A DNA stretch of 64,000 nt from Terrimonas ferruginea DSM 30193 (GCF_000425585.1 NZ_AUDS01000008.1:62001-126000), one strand, 5' to 3'; positions 25,227-34,188 are shown, counted from the first letter of the stretch. Made by a program: numbers and translations. The notes: generated by a model from the sequence alone, not told the origin.

Positions 25227-26879
25227 ATGCCATCGTTCGATATTGATGCTTTTCTTCATCAGTTCGTCTACGACGAATCCAATCCGCTGTTGTTCAACAA
25301 TGGGTTCTTTGTTTTTTTCTTCGCCACATTCATGGCTTTGTATTACCGGTTCCGGCATAACTACGTCGTACGCCGTTATATCTTTTGCGCTTTTTCTCTT
25401 TACTTTTTTTACAAAGCGAGCGGCTGGTTTGTAGGACTCGTGATCGTTTCGGCAATTGTCGATTTCATTTTATCCAATGCCATCTGGCGGCAAAAAAATA
25501 AAACGAAAAAAACCACGCTGCTGGTGATCAGCATCGTGTTCAACCTCGGGCTGCTGTTCACTTTCAAATACACCAACTTTTTTATCTCGCTGTCCAATGA
25601 CTTATTAAATACGGGGTTTCATCCGTTGAATATCCTGTTGCCGATCGGCATATCCTTTTACACGTTCGAAAACCTGAGTTATACGGTGGACGTATATCGC
25701 GGGCAATTTGAGCCTGCGCGCAAGTTCAGCGACTACCTGCTATTCCTTTCATTCTTCCCTAAACTGATGATGGGACCGATTGTGCGAGCACATGATTTTG
25801 TACCGCAGATCAACAAGCCCTACGAGATCACGGAAACGGATTTTGCCAAAGGATTTTACCTGATTATTTCCGGTCTTATTAAAAAACTGGTCATCTCGGA
25901 TTTTATCACACTGAATTTTGTCAACTATATCTTTGACGATCCGGGGCGCTATACGGGCGTTGAAAACCTGTTTGCCGTTTACGCGTATGCGATTGTTATC
26001 TACTGCGACTTCAGTGGTTACAGTGATGTGGCGATAGGGATTGCGCGTTGGCTGGGTTTTCATATTCCGACCAACTTCCTTTCGCCTTATCAAAGTAAAA
26101 GCATCACCGAATTTTGGCGGCGCTGGCATATTTCCCTCTCCTCCTGGCTGCGCGACTACCTGTACATTCCCATCGGTGGCAACCGAGGCGCCACCATTAC
26201 CACCTGGATCTTTTCGCTGCTCTTCTTTGCAGGGAGCTATTTTGCCGGTGTTCACCTGCTTGGGTTTGGCGTAGTCGGCTCGCTGCTGATGAGTGCAGGC
26301 ATCCTCCTGATCTTTCTTTTGCCGGCCATTATCGAGCGAAAAAAGAAAGGAGTGGCTGCCAATATGAACCTGCTGACAACGATGTTGCTCGGTGGCTTCT
26401 GGCATGGTGCCAACTGGAATTTTATAATCTGGGGAGCGTTGCATGGCATAGCCCTGGCCGTACATAAAGTTTGGATGCTGCTGACGGCCAACCGCATCCG
26501 CGAAACAAAGTTGTCACGCATACTCGCGGTATTACTGACCTTTCATTTTGTGTGTTTCTGCTGGGTATTTTTCAAATCTGCGGACTTTGATGAAAGCACT
26601 CCCGACTTCGATCGTGCAATGGTGATGTTGCGCCAGATCTGGTATAATTTCGACTTCTCCGTATGGGGCGCATTCAGCAACAACTACTGGCCCGTGCTGC
26701 TGATGATGACAATCGGTTATCTCATTCATGCCATTCCGGATAATTATGCAGATAAATTGATCGGTCGTGTGGGACGTATTCCGCTGATCGGTTACCTGGT
26801 CATCTTCTTCCTGTTTGTGTTGTTGTATGGCTCCCTGAAATCGTCGGAACCGGTGATGCCGATTTATCTGCAGTTTTAA
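25227..26879 (+). CDS. MBOAT-family O-acyltransferase (AlgI-like)
   Basis: A 550-residue membrane protein with about eleven hydrophobic helices. The family signature FWRRWHISLSSWLRDYLYIPIGG is present, and the conserved histidines are H393 in GGFWHGANWNF and H406 in GALHGIAL. PIGISFYTFENLSYTVDVYRG and FPKLMMGPIVRA are further typical segments. It should pass an acyl group (often acetyl) through the inner membrane to a periplasmic acceptor, working with the SGNH protein encoded 9 bp upstream. The substrate, perhaps an exopolysaccharide or peptidoglycan, cannot be told; the glucosaminidase in the same operon points to the cell wall. Confidence 0.95.
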   Translation: MPSFDIDAFLHQFVYDESNPLLFNNGFFVFFFATFMALYYRFRHNYVVRRYIFCAFSLYFFYKASGWFVGLVIVSAIVDFILSNAIWRQKNKTKKTTLLVISIVFNLGLLFTFKYTNFFISLSNDLLNTGFHPLNILLPIGISFYTFENLSYTVDVYRGQFEPARKFSDYLLFLSFFPKLMMGPIVRAHDFVPQINKPYEITETDFAKGFYLIISGLIKKLVISDFITLNFVNYIFDDPGRYTGVENLFAVYAYAIVIYCDFSGYSDVAIGIARWLGFHIPTNFLSPYQSKSITEFWRRWHISLSSWLRDYLYIPIGGNRGATITTWIFSLLFFAGSYFAGVHLLGFGVVGSLLMSAGILLIFLLPAIIERKKKGVAANMNLLTTMLLGGFWHGANWNFIIWGALHGIALAVHKVWMLLTANRIRETKLSRILAVLLTFHFVCFCWVFFKSADFDESTPDFDRAMVMLRQIWYNFDFSVWGAFSNNYWPVLLMMTIGYLIHAIPDNYADKLIGRVGRIPLIGYLVIFFLFVLLYGSLKSSEPVMPIYLQF

Positions 26880-26924
26880 GAAAAACGGGAAATAGCCTAC
26901 ATTCGCAGCAAAATAACACGGTCT

Positions 26925-27281
26925 ATGTCAATGCAACTTACAGCCAAACTTGTGCAGGTATTACCGCTGCAGAAAGGTCAGGGAAAGAATGGCGAATGGA
27001 AAAAACAGGATATCATCGTTGAAACCGATGGTCAGTATCCGAAGAAAGTGTGTGTTTCCATCTGGGGCGACAAGATCAACGACAACCAACTGAAACCAGG
27101 CAACTCGCTTACCATCTCCTTCGACGTTGAAAGCCGCGAATATAACGGCCGCTGGTATACCGATGTAAAAGCGTGGAAAGTGGAACTGGCCGGCGGCGCA
27201 GGACCTGTTGATGCCAGCCCTTCAGACGACTATCACGATACGCCGTTGACAAGCGATCATGAGGATGATCTTCCCTTCTAG
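26925..27281 (+). CDS. DUF3127 family protein, OB-fold-like with SSB-type tail
   Basis: A 118-residue cytosolic protein of the DUF3127 family (VLPLQKGQGKNGEWKKQDIIVET, KVCVSIWGD, LKPGNSLTISFDVESREYNGRWYTDVKAWKVE). The strand pattern agrees with a small OB fold. After a disordered Ser/Asp/Pro linker the protein ends in HEDDLPF. The acidic DDLPF end is like the C-terminal tip with which single-stranded DNA-binding protein SSB recruits repair proteins. A DNA-related role is therefore plausible but is inference. It is a single gene followed by octamer repeats and GC-rich hairpins. Confidence 0.8.
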   Translation: MSMQLTAKLVQVLPLQKGQGKNGEWKKQDIIVETDGQYPKKVCVSIWGDKINDNQLKPGNSLTISFDVESREYNGRWYTDVKAWKVELAGGAGPVDASPSDDYHDTPLTSDHEDDLPF

Positions 27282-27395
27282 AATGTGAAAATGTGCCGGC
27301 CCTCCGGGCCGGATGTGGAAATGTAAAATGAAATACAATGTAGCAGCGTCTGGAAATCCATTTTCACATTTACACATGGACCCGGCCTCGCCGGG
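27281..27395. repeat. Octamer repeats with two GC-rich hairpins
   Basis: Units built on AATGTGNA are found at 27282-27295 and 27312-27330, and inverted units at 27359-27378. Each group touches a GC-rich hairpin: CCGGCCC/GGGCCGG at 27296-27312 and CCCGG/CCGGG at 27381-27395. The hairpins could also end transcription from the convergent genes. Confidence 0.8.
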
Positions 27396-27400
27396 CGCAT

Positions 27401-27424
27401 TTCAAATCGCTACTGCGATTTGAA
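27401..27424. terminator. Perfect inverted repeat over the end of the SGNH gene
   Basis: TTCAAATCGC (27401-27410) and GCGATTTGAA (27415-27424) form a 10-bp stem with a 4-nt loop. The stop codon of the leftward SGNH gene lies at 27410-27412, so the hairpin covers the last codons, the stop and the first untranslated bases. Confidence 0.55.
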
Positions 27425-28654
27425 CTTCCCTTCCCACCAGCTATTATAGCCCAAAGCAAGCGCATTCCAGAGCAGATCGCCCTGAAGGCGGTAACCTTCT
27501 ACCGTATAATGTACGCGGTCGCGGTTAACGAGGCCGCGCTGTATCCAGCGTAGCATAGAGCCGGAACCACCGCTGACGCGGAACAGATCCCACAATGCTA
27601 TTTGCTGGTTATTGCAATAAGCCGCCAGCGCCTGGTTGAGTTGACGCAAAACCGGATTGGCCACTTTCCCTTTGTAAGAATCGGGCGCGGTGGTGATGAG
27701 AATAGCGGCGTTGGGAGAAATTTCTTTGATGCGTTTAATCATGGCGGTTACCTGTTGCTCGAATTCTGCACCTTTGAATACGGAACGTTGCGCTTCATTT
27801 GTGCCCATCGATACAATGTAAAGATCTGCGTTGAGGGCGGGCAATTGCTGCCAGAACAAAGACGATTGTACATAGTGATCATAACGTGCACCGTTGACAC
27901 CGATGGTATGTACCAACACTCCGGCGCTGTCATTTTCCATCGATACACCATAAAATTCTTTGGCAGAAGCTGAGGGCAATGAACTCAGCGTGATGGATGA
28001 GGAAGGAATACCGAGCCGGACCGGTATGTAGCTAAGACTGTCGGCGTCTTCGCGGCGCAACAAATACGGCGCTTCGCCGGTATTGGGTTCGAGTATCCAG
28101 CCGTTACTCCTGTTATCGTCTACAAATACTTTGATTTGGGTAAAGGTCTGCGGTTGTCCGTTGACCGGCTTGAGCGAAATAGAAAAAGAAGCAGTAGAGG
28201 CCAAACTGCGTATGACGAACCCGCCAATACCTGGCGTCAAGGGAAGTTCGGGATGTGCGAGGCGGTTTAATTGCCACTTTACCGGTGATGATGTGAGAAT
28301 ATCATCCGGCGGGTTGGAGCCTGCCAGGCGATGGGGAAATACCAGACCGCGGCCCGCATTCCCGAAATATTGCTGAAAACTCTGACGCACGCGTGCCGTC
28401 ATAAAATCGCCCTGCACATGCGAATCACCGATATGCACAATGGAAACAACGCCCTTTCCTGTCTGTCGGAGCTTGAATAATTTTTCATAAAAACTATCCA
28501 GGCCATTGCTGTTGAAAATGCGGTTGTAAACGGGATGAATAAAGTTGTAGCGGCGGGCCAGATCAGCGTCTGTAAGCGGAAGTGGTTGCGCAAGCGCTAC
28601 TGAACCTGTAATAAGGAGCAGGAGGATGATATAAAATGACCGTCTGGTATTCAT
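27410..28654 (-). CDS. Secreted SGNH/GDSL-family hydrolase-like protein
   Basis: A 414-residue protein with signal peptide (about 1-22, ending ALAQ). SIVHIGDSHVQGDFM is block I with nucleophile S78; SMGTNEAQ is a block III-like segment and RDRVHYTVEGYRLQGDLL holds the Asp-His of block V. The middle (about 150-270) forms a beta-rich domain. It resembles the SGNH protein encoded at 23838 in order of blocks but has a cleavable signal peptide rather than an anchor. It probably adds or removes acyl groups on a surface or wall glycan. It lies 42 bp downstream of rpoN on the same strand. Confidence 0.85.
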   Translation of the reverse strand: MNTRRSFYIILLLLITGSVALAQPLPLTDADLARRYNFIHPVYNRIFNSNGLDSFYEKLFKLRQTGKGVVSIVHIGDSHVQGDFMTARVRQSFQQYFGNAGRGLVFPHRLAGSNPPDDILTSSPVKWQLNRLAHPELPLTPGIGGFVIRSLASTASFSISLKPVNGQPQTFTQIKVFVDDNRSNGWILEPNTGEAPYLLRREDADSLSYIPVRLGIPSSSITLSSLPSASAKEFYGVSMENDSAGVLVHTIGVNGARYDHYVQSSLFWQQLPALNADLYIVSMGTNEAQRSVFKGAEFEQQVTAMIKRIKEISPNAAILITTAPDSYKGKVANPVLRQLNQALAAYCNNQQIALWDLFRVSGGSGSMLRWIQRGLVNRDRVHYTVEGYRLQGDLLWNALALGYNSWWEGKFKSQ

Positions 28655-28696
28655 GTATGCGGTTCCCTGGCCCGGTAAGCCCGGGGCGGCGCGGCT

Positions 28697-30184
28697 TTAC
28701 AGCTCTTTACGGAGACGTGCCACAGGAATGTTCAGTTGCTCGCGGTATTTGGCTACGGTGCGGCGGGCAATATTGTAACCTTTCTCCTGGAGCATTTCGG
28801 TCAGTCGTTCGTCACTCAGCGGATGTTTTTTGCTTTCTGATTCGATCAGATCGCTCAATATCTTTTTCACTTCACGTGTGGACACTTCTTCACCACTTTC
28901 CGTGCTCAATGATTCACTGAAGAAGAATTTGAGACGGTAGGTGCCGAATTCCGTTTGTACGAACTTGCTGTTGGCCACACGGCTGACAGTGGAAATATCG
29001 AGGTTTGTTTTTTCTGCAATGTCTTTCAGGATCATCGGCTTGAGGTTGGTCTCGTCGCCGGTGAGGAAGAAGTCGTGCTGGTGATCCATGATCGCGGTCA
29101 TCGTCGACAGCAATGTATGCTGGCGTTGTTTGATAGCATCGATGAACCATTTGGCTGCGTCGATCTTTTGTTTGATGAAAAGAACGGCTTCTTTCTGACG
29201 TTTATCTTTTTTGGCACCACGGTCGTACTCCTTCATCATATCGCGGTAACCTTCGCTGATGCGAAGCTCGGGAGCGTTGCGGCCGTTGAGCGTAAGTTCG
29301 AGTTTACCGCCGTTGTTGAGAATGAAAAAGTCGGGGACCACATAGCTTTCGGCTTTGTTGATCTCGCCGATGTTTCCGCCGGGTTTGGGGTTGAGTTTGA
29401 TGATCTGCTGCATAACGGCCTTCAGTTCCTGGTCGTTCAGACCAAGACCACGCTGGATTTTTTCGTAATGCTTCTTGGTAAACTCATCGAAATATTTTTG
29501 AATAGCGAGGATCGCTGTGTCAACATCCTTGCCTTCTTCTTTCTGACGGAATAATTGCAGAAGCAGGCATTCCGGAAGATCGCGGGCGGCTACGCCGGGG
29601 GGATCGAATTGCTGGATCCTTCTGATCAGCCCTTCTACTTCTTCTTCGGTGGTGGAAATATTCTGGCGGAAAGCGAGGTCATCCACGATCGCAGGAGTTT
29701 CGCGGCGGAGATAGCCGTCTTCGTCGATACTGCCCACCAGGTGCTCGGCAATTTTTTTCTCTTTTTCGTCGAGGTTCAGCAGTCCGAGCTGATCAAACAG
29801 CATATCATAAAAGCTGGTTTCCGTTTTGAACGGAAGTTGCTTTTTTTCGTCGTCTTCGGGATAATTATCGTCCCGCATTTTATAGTCGGCTACTTCGTCG
29901 TCACCTTCGTGAACATATTCGCTTACGTCGATGTTATCGTAATCATCAGTGCTGCCGTCGGCTTCGGAATCGTATTCGTCCGCGTCACTGAACTCGTCTT
30001 TCATATCATCGTGCGAGTCTTCATGCTTTTCCTCGTCGAGTTCGAGTGCGGGATTTTCTTCCAGTTCTTCTTTAATCCGCTCTTCGAGGTTTTGCGTAGG
30101 TACCTGCAGCAACTTCATCAGCTGAATTTGCTGTGGGGAAAGTTTCTGCAGGAATTTCTGTTGAAGGGATTGACTTAGAGCCAT
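28697..30184 (-). CDS. rpoN: RNA polymerase sigma-54 factor
   Basis: A 495-residue sigma-54. Region I is the Gln/Leu-rich N-terminus (MALSQSLQQKFLQKLSPQQ...), followed by a very acidic region II (about 45-115), the core-binding region (about 120-330), the DNA-binding helix-turn-helix with ISTVSRVANSKFVQTEFGTY, and the RpoN box ARRTVAKYRE at about 473-482. It directs polymerase to -24/-12 promoters that need an AAA+ activator; no such activator gene is in the window. A possible sigma-54 promoter precedes hsp20 at 51849. Confidence 0.97.
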   Translation of the reverse strand: MALSQSLQQKFLQKLSPQQIQLMKLLQVPTQNLEERIKEELEENPALELDEEKHEDSHDDMKDEFSDADEYDSEADGSTDDYDNIDVSEYVHEGDDEVADYKMRDDNYPEDDEKKQLPFKTETSFYDMLFDQLGLLNLDEKEKKIAEHLVGSIDEDGYLRRETPAIVDDLAFRQNISTTEEEVEGLIRRIQQFDPPGVAARDLPECLLLQLFRQKEEGKDVDTAILAIQKYFDEFTKKHYEKIQRGLGLNDQELKAVMQQIIKLNPKPGGNIGEINKAESYVVPDFFILNNGGKLELTLNGRNAPELRISEGYRDMMKEYDRGAKKDKRQKEAVLFIKQKIDAAKWFIDAIKQRQHTLLSTMTAIMDHQHDFFLTGDETNLKPMILKDIAEKTNLDISTVSRVANSKFVQTEFGTYRLKFFFSESLSTESGEEVSTREVKKILSDLIESESKKHPLSDERLTEMLQEKGYNIARRTVAKYREQLNIPVARLRKEL

Positions 30185-30283
30185 CTATATAATAGTTGAA
30201 CCGTTATAAAGGCCTAAAGTTTCCAAAAATTCGGCCAATTAGCAAAAATCAGGCCGTAAATTTACAAATAAATCATTTAAAAG

Positions 30284-30631
30284 ATGGTGCAACGCATTTG
30301 TGGGTTACTTGTTGTCCTCTTATGGGTATCAAACGGGGAAATTTTTTCACAGAATTTACCGGGAAGCGCCCCGTTTTCCCCGAATGCAGGCATTTCGGTA
30401 GTCCGTCCTGTGCAACCGGATTCGTCGCTGGCATTCAACCGGTTGTTTGTATCCTACCCGCTTTTTTCACCTTCTTCTGTAGCGGGGAAACCTGCCAGCC
30501 TGCCTTTTTTCTGCCGGATTGAGGCGGCTTTTGAGCAAAAAACTTCCCTCCCGCTGCGTGTGCGGCTCGGATCGCTGGCTTATACTGATTACCTGGAGAA
30601 GAAGTCGGGCACCAATCCGCGGATCCCTTAA
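30284..30631 (+). CDS. Small secreted protein, unknown function
   Basis: A 115-residue protein with a signal peptide (about 1-23, ending EIFSQ) and a mature part with LPFFCRIEAAFEQKTSLPLRVRLGSLAYTDYLEKK. The pattern of a charged beta hairpin around RVRLGSL and a single Cys appears protein-like, and I recall similar short exported proteins in Chitinophagaceae, but I cannot name a family. Its stop overlaps that of the convergent GHL10 gene (30628-30631). It is divergent from rpoN. Confidence 0.65.
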   Translation: MVQRICGLLVVLLWVSNGEIFSQNLPGSAPFSPNAGISVVRPVQPDSSLAFNRLFVSYPLFSPSSVAGKPASLPFFCRIEAAFEQKTSLPLRVRLGSLAYTDYLEKKSGTNPRIP

Positions 30632-31860
30632 AGTGCAGCAGGCGTTACGCGCTGCGGCAGCCAGGGCATCGGCGGAATCTGGGCAGGCAGCCGGTAATAA
30701 TTGTTCTGCAGGCTGTCGTTCCAGCCATTGGGATTGCGGTTGAAAGATTTACTGCTGAAATAAATACTTCCCTGCACGTTTTTTTCCTCGCGTAATAACT
30801 GGATCTGCCTGGGCAGTTCTTCCGGATTTTTCCAGGCCGCGCTTTTTTCTCCCGCGCGATAAATACCATGACCGATATAGACGTGCCGGCCATAACTGTG
30901 ATCGGCCCACCATTTCACCATTTTTTCGTACGCGATAAACTTGTTACCGATTTCTAAATACAATTGCGGAGCAACGTAATCGATCCAGCCTTTGCGCAGC
31001 CAGAGGAGAATATCGGCGTACAGGTCGTCGTAATTGGTTTGTCCTGCTTTGCTGTCGCTTCCCATCGGATCTTTATCACCATTGCGCCATACGCCGAAAG
31101 GTGAGATGCCGAATTTGCAGAAAGGTTTTTCCTTTTTGATGGCACTGTCGAGCTTGCGGATGATCGAATCCACGTTGGCACGACGCCAGTCATCTTTGGA
31201 TAAAGTAGAACCTGATTTCATATAGGCAGCGCCATCAGGAAACTCCTGGCCAGCGATGCGGTAAGGGTAGAAATAATCGTCCATGTGGATGGCATCCACA
31301 TCATAACGCTTAACGATATCGGCAACAACGGTCACTACAAAATTCTGTGCATCGTTATTCGACGGATCGAAATAACGTTTGCCGCCATAATCGAGGAACC
31401 AATTGGGTTTAAGTTTGGTGAGATGTGTTGGCGCGATGGAGGAGCCGCCAATTTTGAAATCGGCGCGATAGGGATTGCACCATGCGTGAAACTCCATTCC
31501 GCGTTTGTGTGCCTCCTTGATCATGAATTCCAGCGGATCATAAAAAGGAACCGGAGGTTGTCCCTGTTTGCCGGTAAGCCATTGGCTCCACGGTTCGTAT
31601 TGTGAAGGATAAAAAGCGTCTGCTGCGGGCCGCACCTGTACAATCACGGCGTTCATGCCATTGCGTTTGTGCATGTCGAGCTGGCGGATATATTCCGCAC
31701 GTTGCAGTTCGGGGTCGGATACATTCCTGGGAGGCCAGTCGATATTATCTACAGTAGCAATCCATACACCTCTGAATTCGTAAGCGGGCAATTGGGCATG
31801 CGTAACCGGTCCGGCGAAGGATAAACATAAGGCGGCAAAGGCACAGACGATAAGTTTCAT
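30628..31860 (-). CDS. GHL10-family glycosidase-like protein (DUF187)
   Basis: A 410-residue secreted protein with signal peptide (about 1-22). The start of the mature protein, YEFRGVWIATVDNIDWPP, and the later NAVIVQVRPAADAFYPSQYEPWSQWLTG and GMEFHAWCNPYRA segments are diagnostic of the GHL10 family (PF02638), a TIM-barrel group related to glycoside hydrolases. Further conserved blocks are DAIHMDDYFYPY and KFGISPFGVWRN. It is likely to cut a polysaccharide or peptidoglycan-linked glycan in the periplasm or outside; the substrate is not known. It is a single gene. Confidence 0.9.
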   Translation of the reverse strand: MKLIVCAFAALCLSFAGPVTHAQLPAYEFRGVWIATVDNIDWPPRNVSDPELQRAEYIRQLDMHKRNGMNAVIVQVRPAADAFYPSQYEPWSQWLTGKQGQPPVPFYDPLEFMIKEAHKRGMEFHAWCNPYRADFKIGGSSIAPTHLTKLKPNWFLDYGGKRYFDPSNNDAQNFVVTVVADIVKRYDVDAIHMDDYFYPYRIAGQEFPDGAAYMKSGSTLSKDDWRRANVDSIIRKLDSAIKKEKPFCKFGISPFGVWRNGDKDPMGSDSKAGQTNYDDLYADILLWLRKGWIDYVAPQLYLEIGNKFIAYEKMVKWWADHSYGRHVYIGHGIYRAGEKSAAWKNPEELPRQIQLLREEKNVQGSIYFSSKSFNRNPNGWNDSLQNNYYRLPAQIPPMPWLPQRVTPAAL

Positions 31861-32006
31861 TCGTTCAATGTTCGGGGCAAGAAGTTAAAAGGCTAAAATA
31901 GGTCAATTTGCCAAGAAGCGGGTGAGAAGAAAAGTTAATGCGCGGGAAGGAAAGGCGGAAGGTTTAAGGTGTAAGGCCCGACACTTCGGGCCGAAGCTTC
32001 GGCCAT

Positions 32007-32138
32007 AAGTATTAAGTATTAAGTGTTAAGTATTAAGTAAAACAGCCATTGACGATTCACGATTGACCATTGACCATTCACCATTGACCATTCACCATTG
32101 ACGATTCACGATTGCCCATTCACGATTGCCGGTTCACG
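32007..32138. repeat. Composite heptamer element: type A array, ACAGCC, type B array
   Basis: Five type A units (AAGTATT and variants) at 32007-32041 are followed by ACAGCC (32042-32047) and thirteen type B units of consensus ATTSACS at 32048-32138; the last few are partly degenerate. The right end runs into the marR-like gene and encodes its final residues and stop codon. Confidence 0.95.
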
Positions 32139-32581
32139 CGGATCTTGTCCAGCAAATCGCTCAACAGTCCTGCTTCTTTCTGCGTGAGATTGCTGAGAAT
32201 ATTATCGATCTCATCCTGTCGTTCATCCATTTTTTCGAGAAGGCGGCGGCCTCTTTCGGAAATGAGAATATCCACCAGTCTCTTGTCCTCGCGACAGGTG
32301 GCTTTTTTGGCCAGGCCCTTGATCACCAGACGGTCGACAATGCGGCTGGTATCGCTCATTTTATCCAGCATGCGTTCGCGGATCTGGAGCGTGGAAAGTG
32401 GTTGCGGATAGCTGCCGCGTAAAATGCGGAGAATATTGAACTGCTGGGGAGTAATGTCTTCGCTTGCGCAGAAGTTTTTGATTTGCTCCATCACCCATCC
32501 ATAAGTATAAAGCAGATTGATAGACGCTTTCTGATATTCGTTGTTGAAACTGCTTTGCGAAATGTCGTTACCGATGCCCAT
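32120..32581 (-). CDS. MarR-family transcriptional regulator
   Basis: A 153-residue protein with the MarR winged-helix layout: ITPQQFNILRILRGSYPQPLSTLQIRERM, then the recognition helix and wing SDTSRIVDRLVIKGLAKKATCREDKRLVDILISERGRRLLEKM. It should bind DNA as a dimer and respond to a small ligand. The last residues (VNRQS) and the stop codon are encoded by type B heptamer units, so the C-terminus has been set by the repeat. It follows the DinB gene after 27 bp and is probably co-transcribed. Confidence 0.93.
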   Translation of the reverse strand: MGIGNDISQSSFNNEYQKASINLLYTYGWVMEQIKNFCASEDITPQQFNILRILRGSYPQPLSTLQIRERMLDKMSDTSRIVDRLVIKGLAKKATCREDKRLVDILISERGRRLLEKMDERQDEIDNILSNLTQKEAGLLSDLLDKIRVNRQS

Positions 32582-32608
32582 AGGCTGTTTTTTAATAGAA
32601 AATTGCCG

Positions 32609-33091
32609 TTAAACAGTGGCAACCGCTTTCAGTTGGGCGGCCAGCTTAAATATGGCAAACAAATGGTGTGCCTCATGCAACAGGAAAAAGTTGAGGCATT
32701 GCACCAAATTCATTTCTCCGTAAGTTTTATGAACCCCTTTTTTAGCCAGGTCATATTCGGCAAAGCCATTCAGTTCGGCGGCCATGGACTTGCGCGTGCC
32801 GAGCAATTCGCGCATCACGTCCACAGTGGTCTTGTTGCAGATTTCGGGAAAACACGGATCTTCTTCGGCCACATACACTTCAAGTATGGGCGCATCGCCG
32901 TCAAGGATTTTTTTGATCCGGTCGATCATCACGTGCTGGTAGCAGGAAAGGTGGGCGATGTGTTGGAAAATGGACCATTTACCCGGAATTACTTCCTGGT
33001 GTACCTGGTCGTCAGACAGCCCGTCAATTATATCCAGTAATGACTTGTGCTGGTATTGCAGCCGGGTTGAAATGGATGAAGGCATTTGCAT
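32609..33091 (-). CDS. DinB-family protein
   Basis: A 160-residue protein of the DinB/YfiT four-helix fold. WSIFQHIAHLSCYQHVMIDRI carries the first metal-ligand His region, and LNFFLLHEAHHLFAIFKLA has the conserved HExxH-like cluster at the end. Members bind a divalent metal with three His and often act as thiol transferases; the substrate is unknown here. It is the first gene of a pair with the MarR regulator. Confidence 0.88.
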   Translation of the reverse strand: MQMPSSISTRLQYQHKSLLDIIDGLSDDQVHQEVIPGKWSIFQHIAHLSCYQHVMIDRIKKILDGDAPILEVYVAEEDPCFPEICNKTTVDVMRELLGTRKSMAAELNGFAEYDLAKKGVHKTYGEMNLVQCLNFFLLHEAHHLFAIFKLAAQLKAVATV

Positions 33092-33162
33092 ATACAGTGA
33101 TTTTGGTGGCCGCCTCTCTTAAATATCGGAAAATATTTTAAAACAAGGCGGCGGCTACTGTG

Positions 33163-34188
33163 CTATCCCCACACGCGCGTTCCTTCGCTGCAGTTGGCAC
33201 AGATATCTATTTCTTTCCGTCCTTTCAGCAACTTGGTGCGAAAGGTGCGGTAAACGGGGCTTTTCCAGATTTCGCGGAAGCTCTGTTGTTTGAGATCGCC
33301 CATGCGGTGAGAGGCGTCTTTGTCAAAACAACACGGAGCCACCAGGCCGTCCCATGTAATAACAGGATCATGCCAGAGGCGCCAGCAATGATTGGAGAGC
33401 TTTCCTTTGAATTCGTAGCCCTTGCCGGTCTTGCGATACCGGCTGAATCGGTCGAGGGTAGGGATTAAACGGTTGGGGTCGTTTTCATAGTCATAGATCT
33501 GGGCGGTTTTCAGCCAGACGTCGTCAACGCCAATCTCTTCGGCCAGTTGGCGGACTTCATCGATCTGGTGTTCATTGGGCTTTACAACGAGAAATTGAAA
33601 GATCACAAAAGGTGTGCTGCTTTTCATTTCGCGTTTGGCCTGAACGATATTCCTGGCACCGGCCAGCACTTTTTCAAGACGGCCGCCTACGCGGTATTGC
33701 TGGTATACATCCTGTGTGGTGCCATCGATCGAGATGATCAGCCTGTCGAGACCGCTTTCAACCGTGCGGCGTGCATTCTGTTCGGTAAGATAATGCGCGT
33801 TGGTAGACGTAGCGGTATAGATTTTTTTCTCCGAAGCATATTTTACCATATCCAGGAATGCCGGGTTCAGGTAGGGCTCGCCCTGGAAATAAAATACAAG
33901 GTAAAAAAGTTCGCGGTGCAACTGATCGATGGTTTCACGGAAAAAATCCCGTTGAAGCATACCTGTGGGGCGGGTGAATGCACGCAGGCCACTGGGGCAT
34001 TCCGGGCAGCGGAGATTGCAGGAGGTAGTGGGTTCAAAGGAAATGGACACCGGCATTCCCCATTGTACGGGCTTGCCAGTCCATTTGCTGTAATAATAAC
34101 TGCCCAGCACCCTGGCAGCATTCCAGCCGCGGCGCCAGGTAAGTTTACCCAACATATTCCTCACATCTTTCCTGTTGAAACGGGACAT
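33163..34188 (-). CDS. Radical SAM protein with SPASM-type C-terminus
   Basis: A 341-residue protein. The radical SAM cluster motif CX3CX2C is C57, C61 and C64 in FEPTTSCNLRCPECPSG. Substrate-binding strands such as FYLVFYFQGEPYLNP follow, and the C-terminal part has a SPASM-like set of cysteines (CWRLWHDPVITWDGLVAPCCFD and ICANCSEG) that would bind an auxiliary iron-sulfur cluster. SPASM enzymes often modify peptides or proteins; no obvious precursor peptide lies beside the gene. ATG at 34188 is preferred over the frame start at 34239. It is the only gene in its transcript after a terminator. Confidence 0.88.
   Translation of the reverse strand: MSRFNRKDVRNMLGKLTWRRGWNAARVLGSYYYSKWTGKPVQWGMPVSISFEPTTSCNLRCPECPSGLRAFTRPTGMLQRDFFRETIDQLHRELFYLVFYFQGEPYLNPAFLDMVKYASEKKIYTATSTNAHYLTEQNARRTVESGLDRLIISIDGTTQDVYQQYRVGGRLEKVLAGARNIVQAKREMKSSTPFVIFQFLVVKPNEHQIDEVRQLAEEIGVDDVWLKTAQIYDYENDPNRLIPTLDRFSRYRKTGKGYEFKGKLSNHCWRLWHDPVITWDGLVAPCCFDKDASHRMGDLKQQSFREIWKSPVYRTFRTKLLKGRKEIDICANCSEGTRVWG

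Noticed and set aside
29555-30178. 207-codon plus-strand frame opposite rpoN
   Set aside because: Complement of the acidic region of rpoN, which gives Phe/Val-rich runs; rpoN itself is certain.
33163-34188. RiPP cluster around the radical SAM/SPASM gene
   Set aside because: No precursor-like small gene, protease or exporter is adjacent, and terminator and gene order isolate it.
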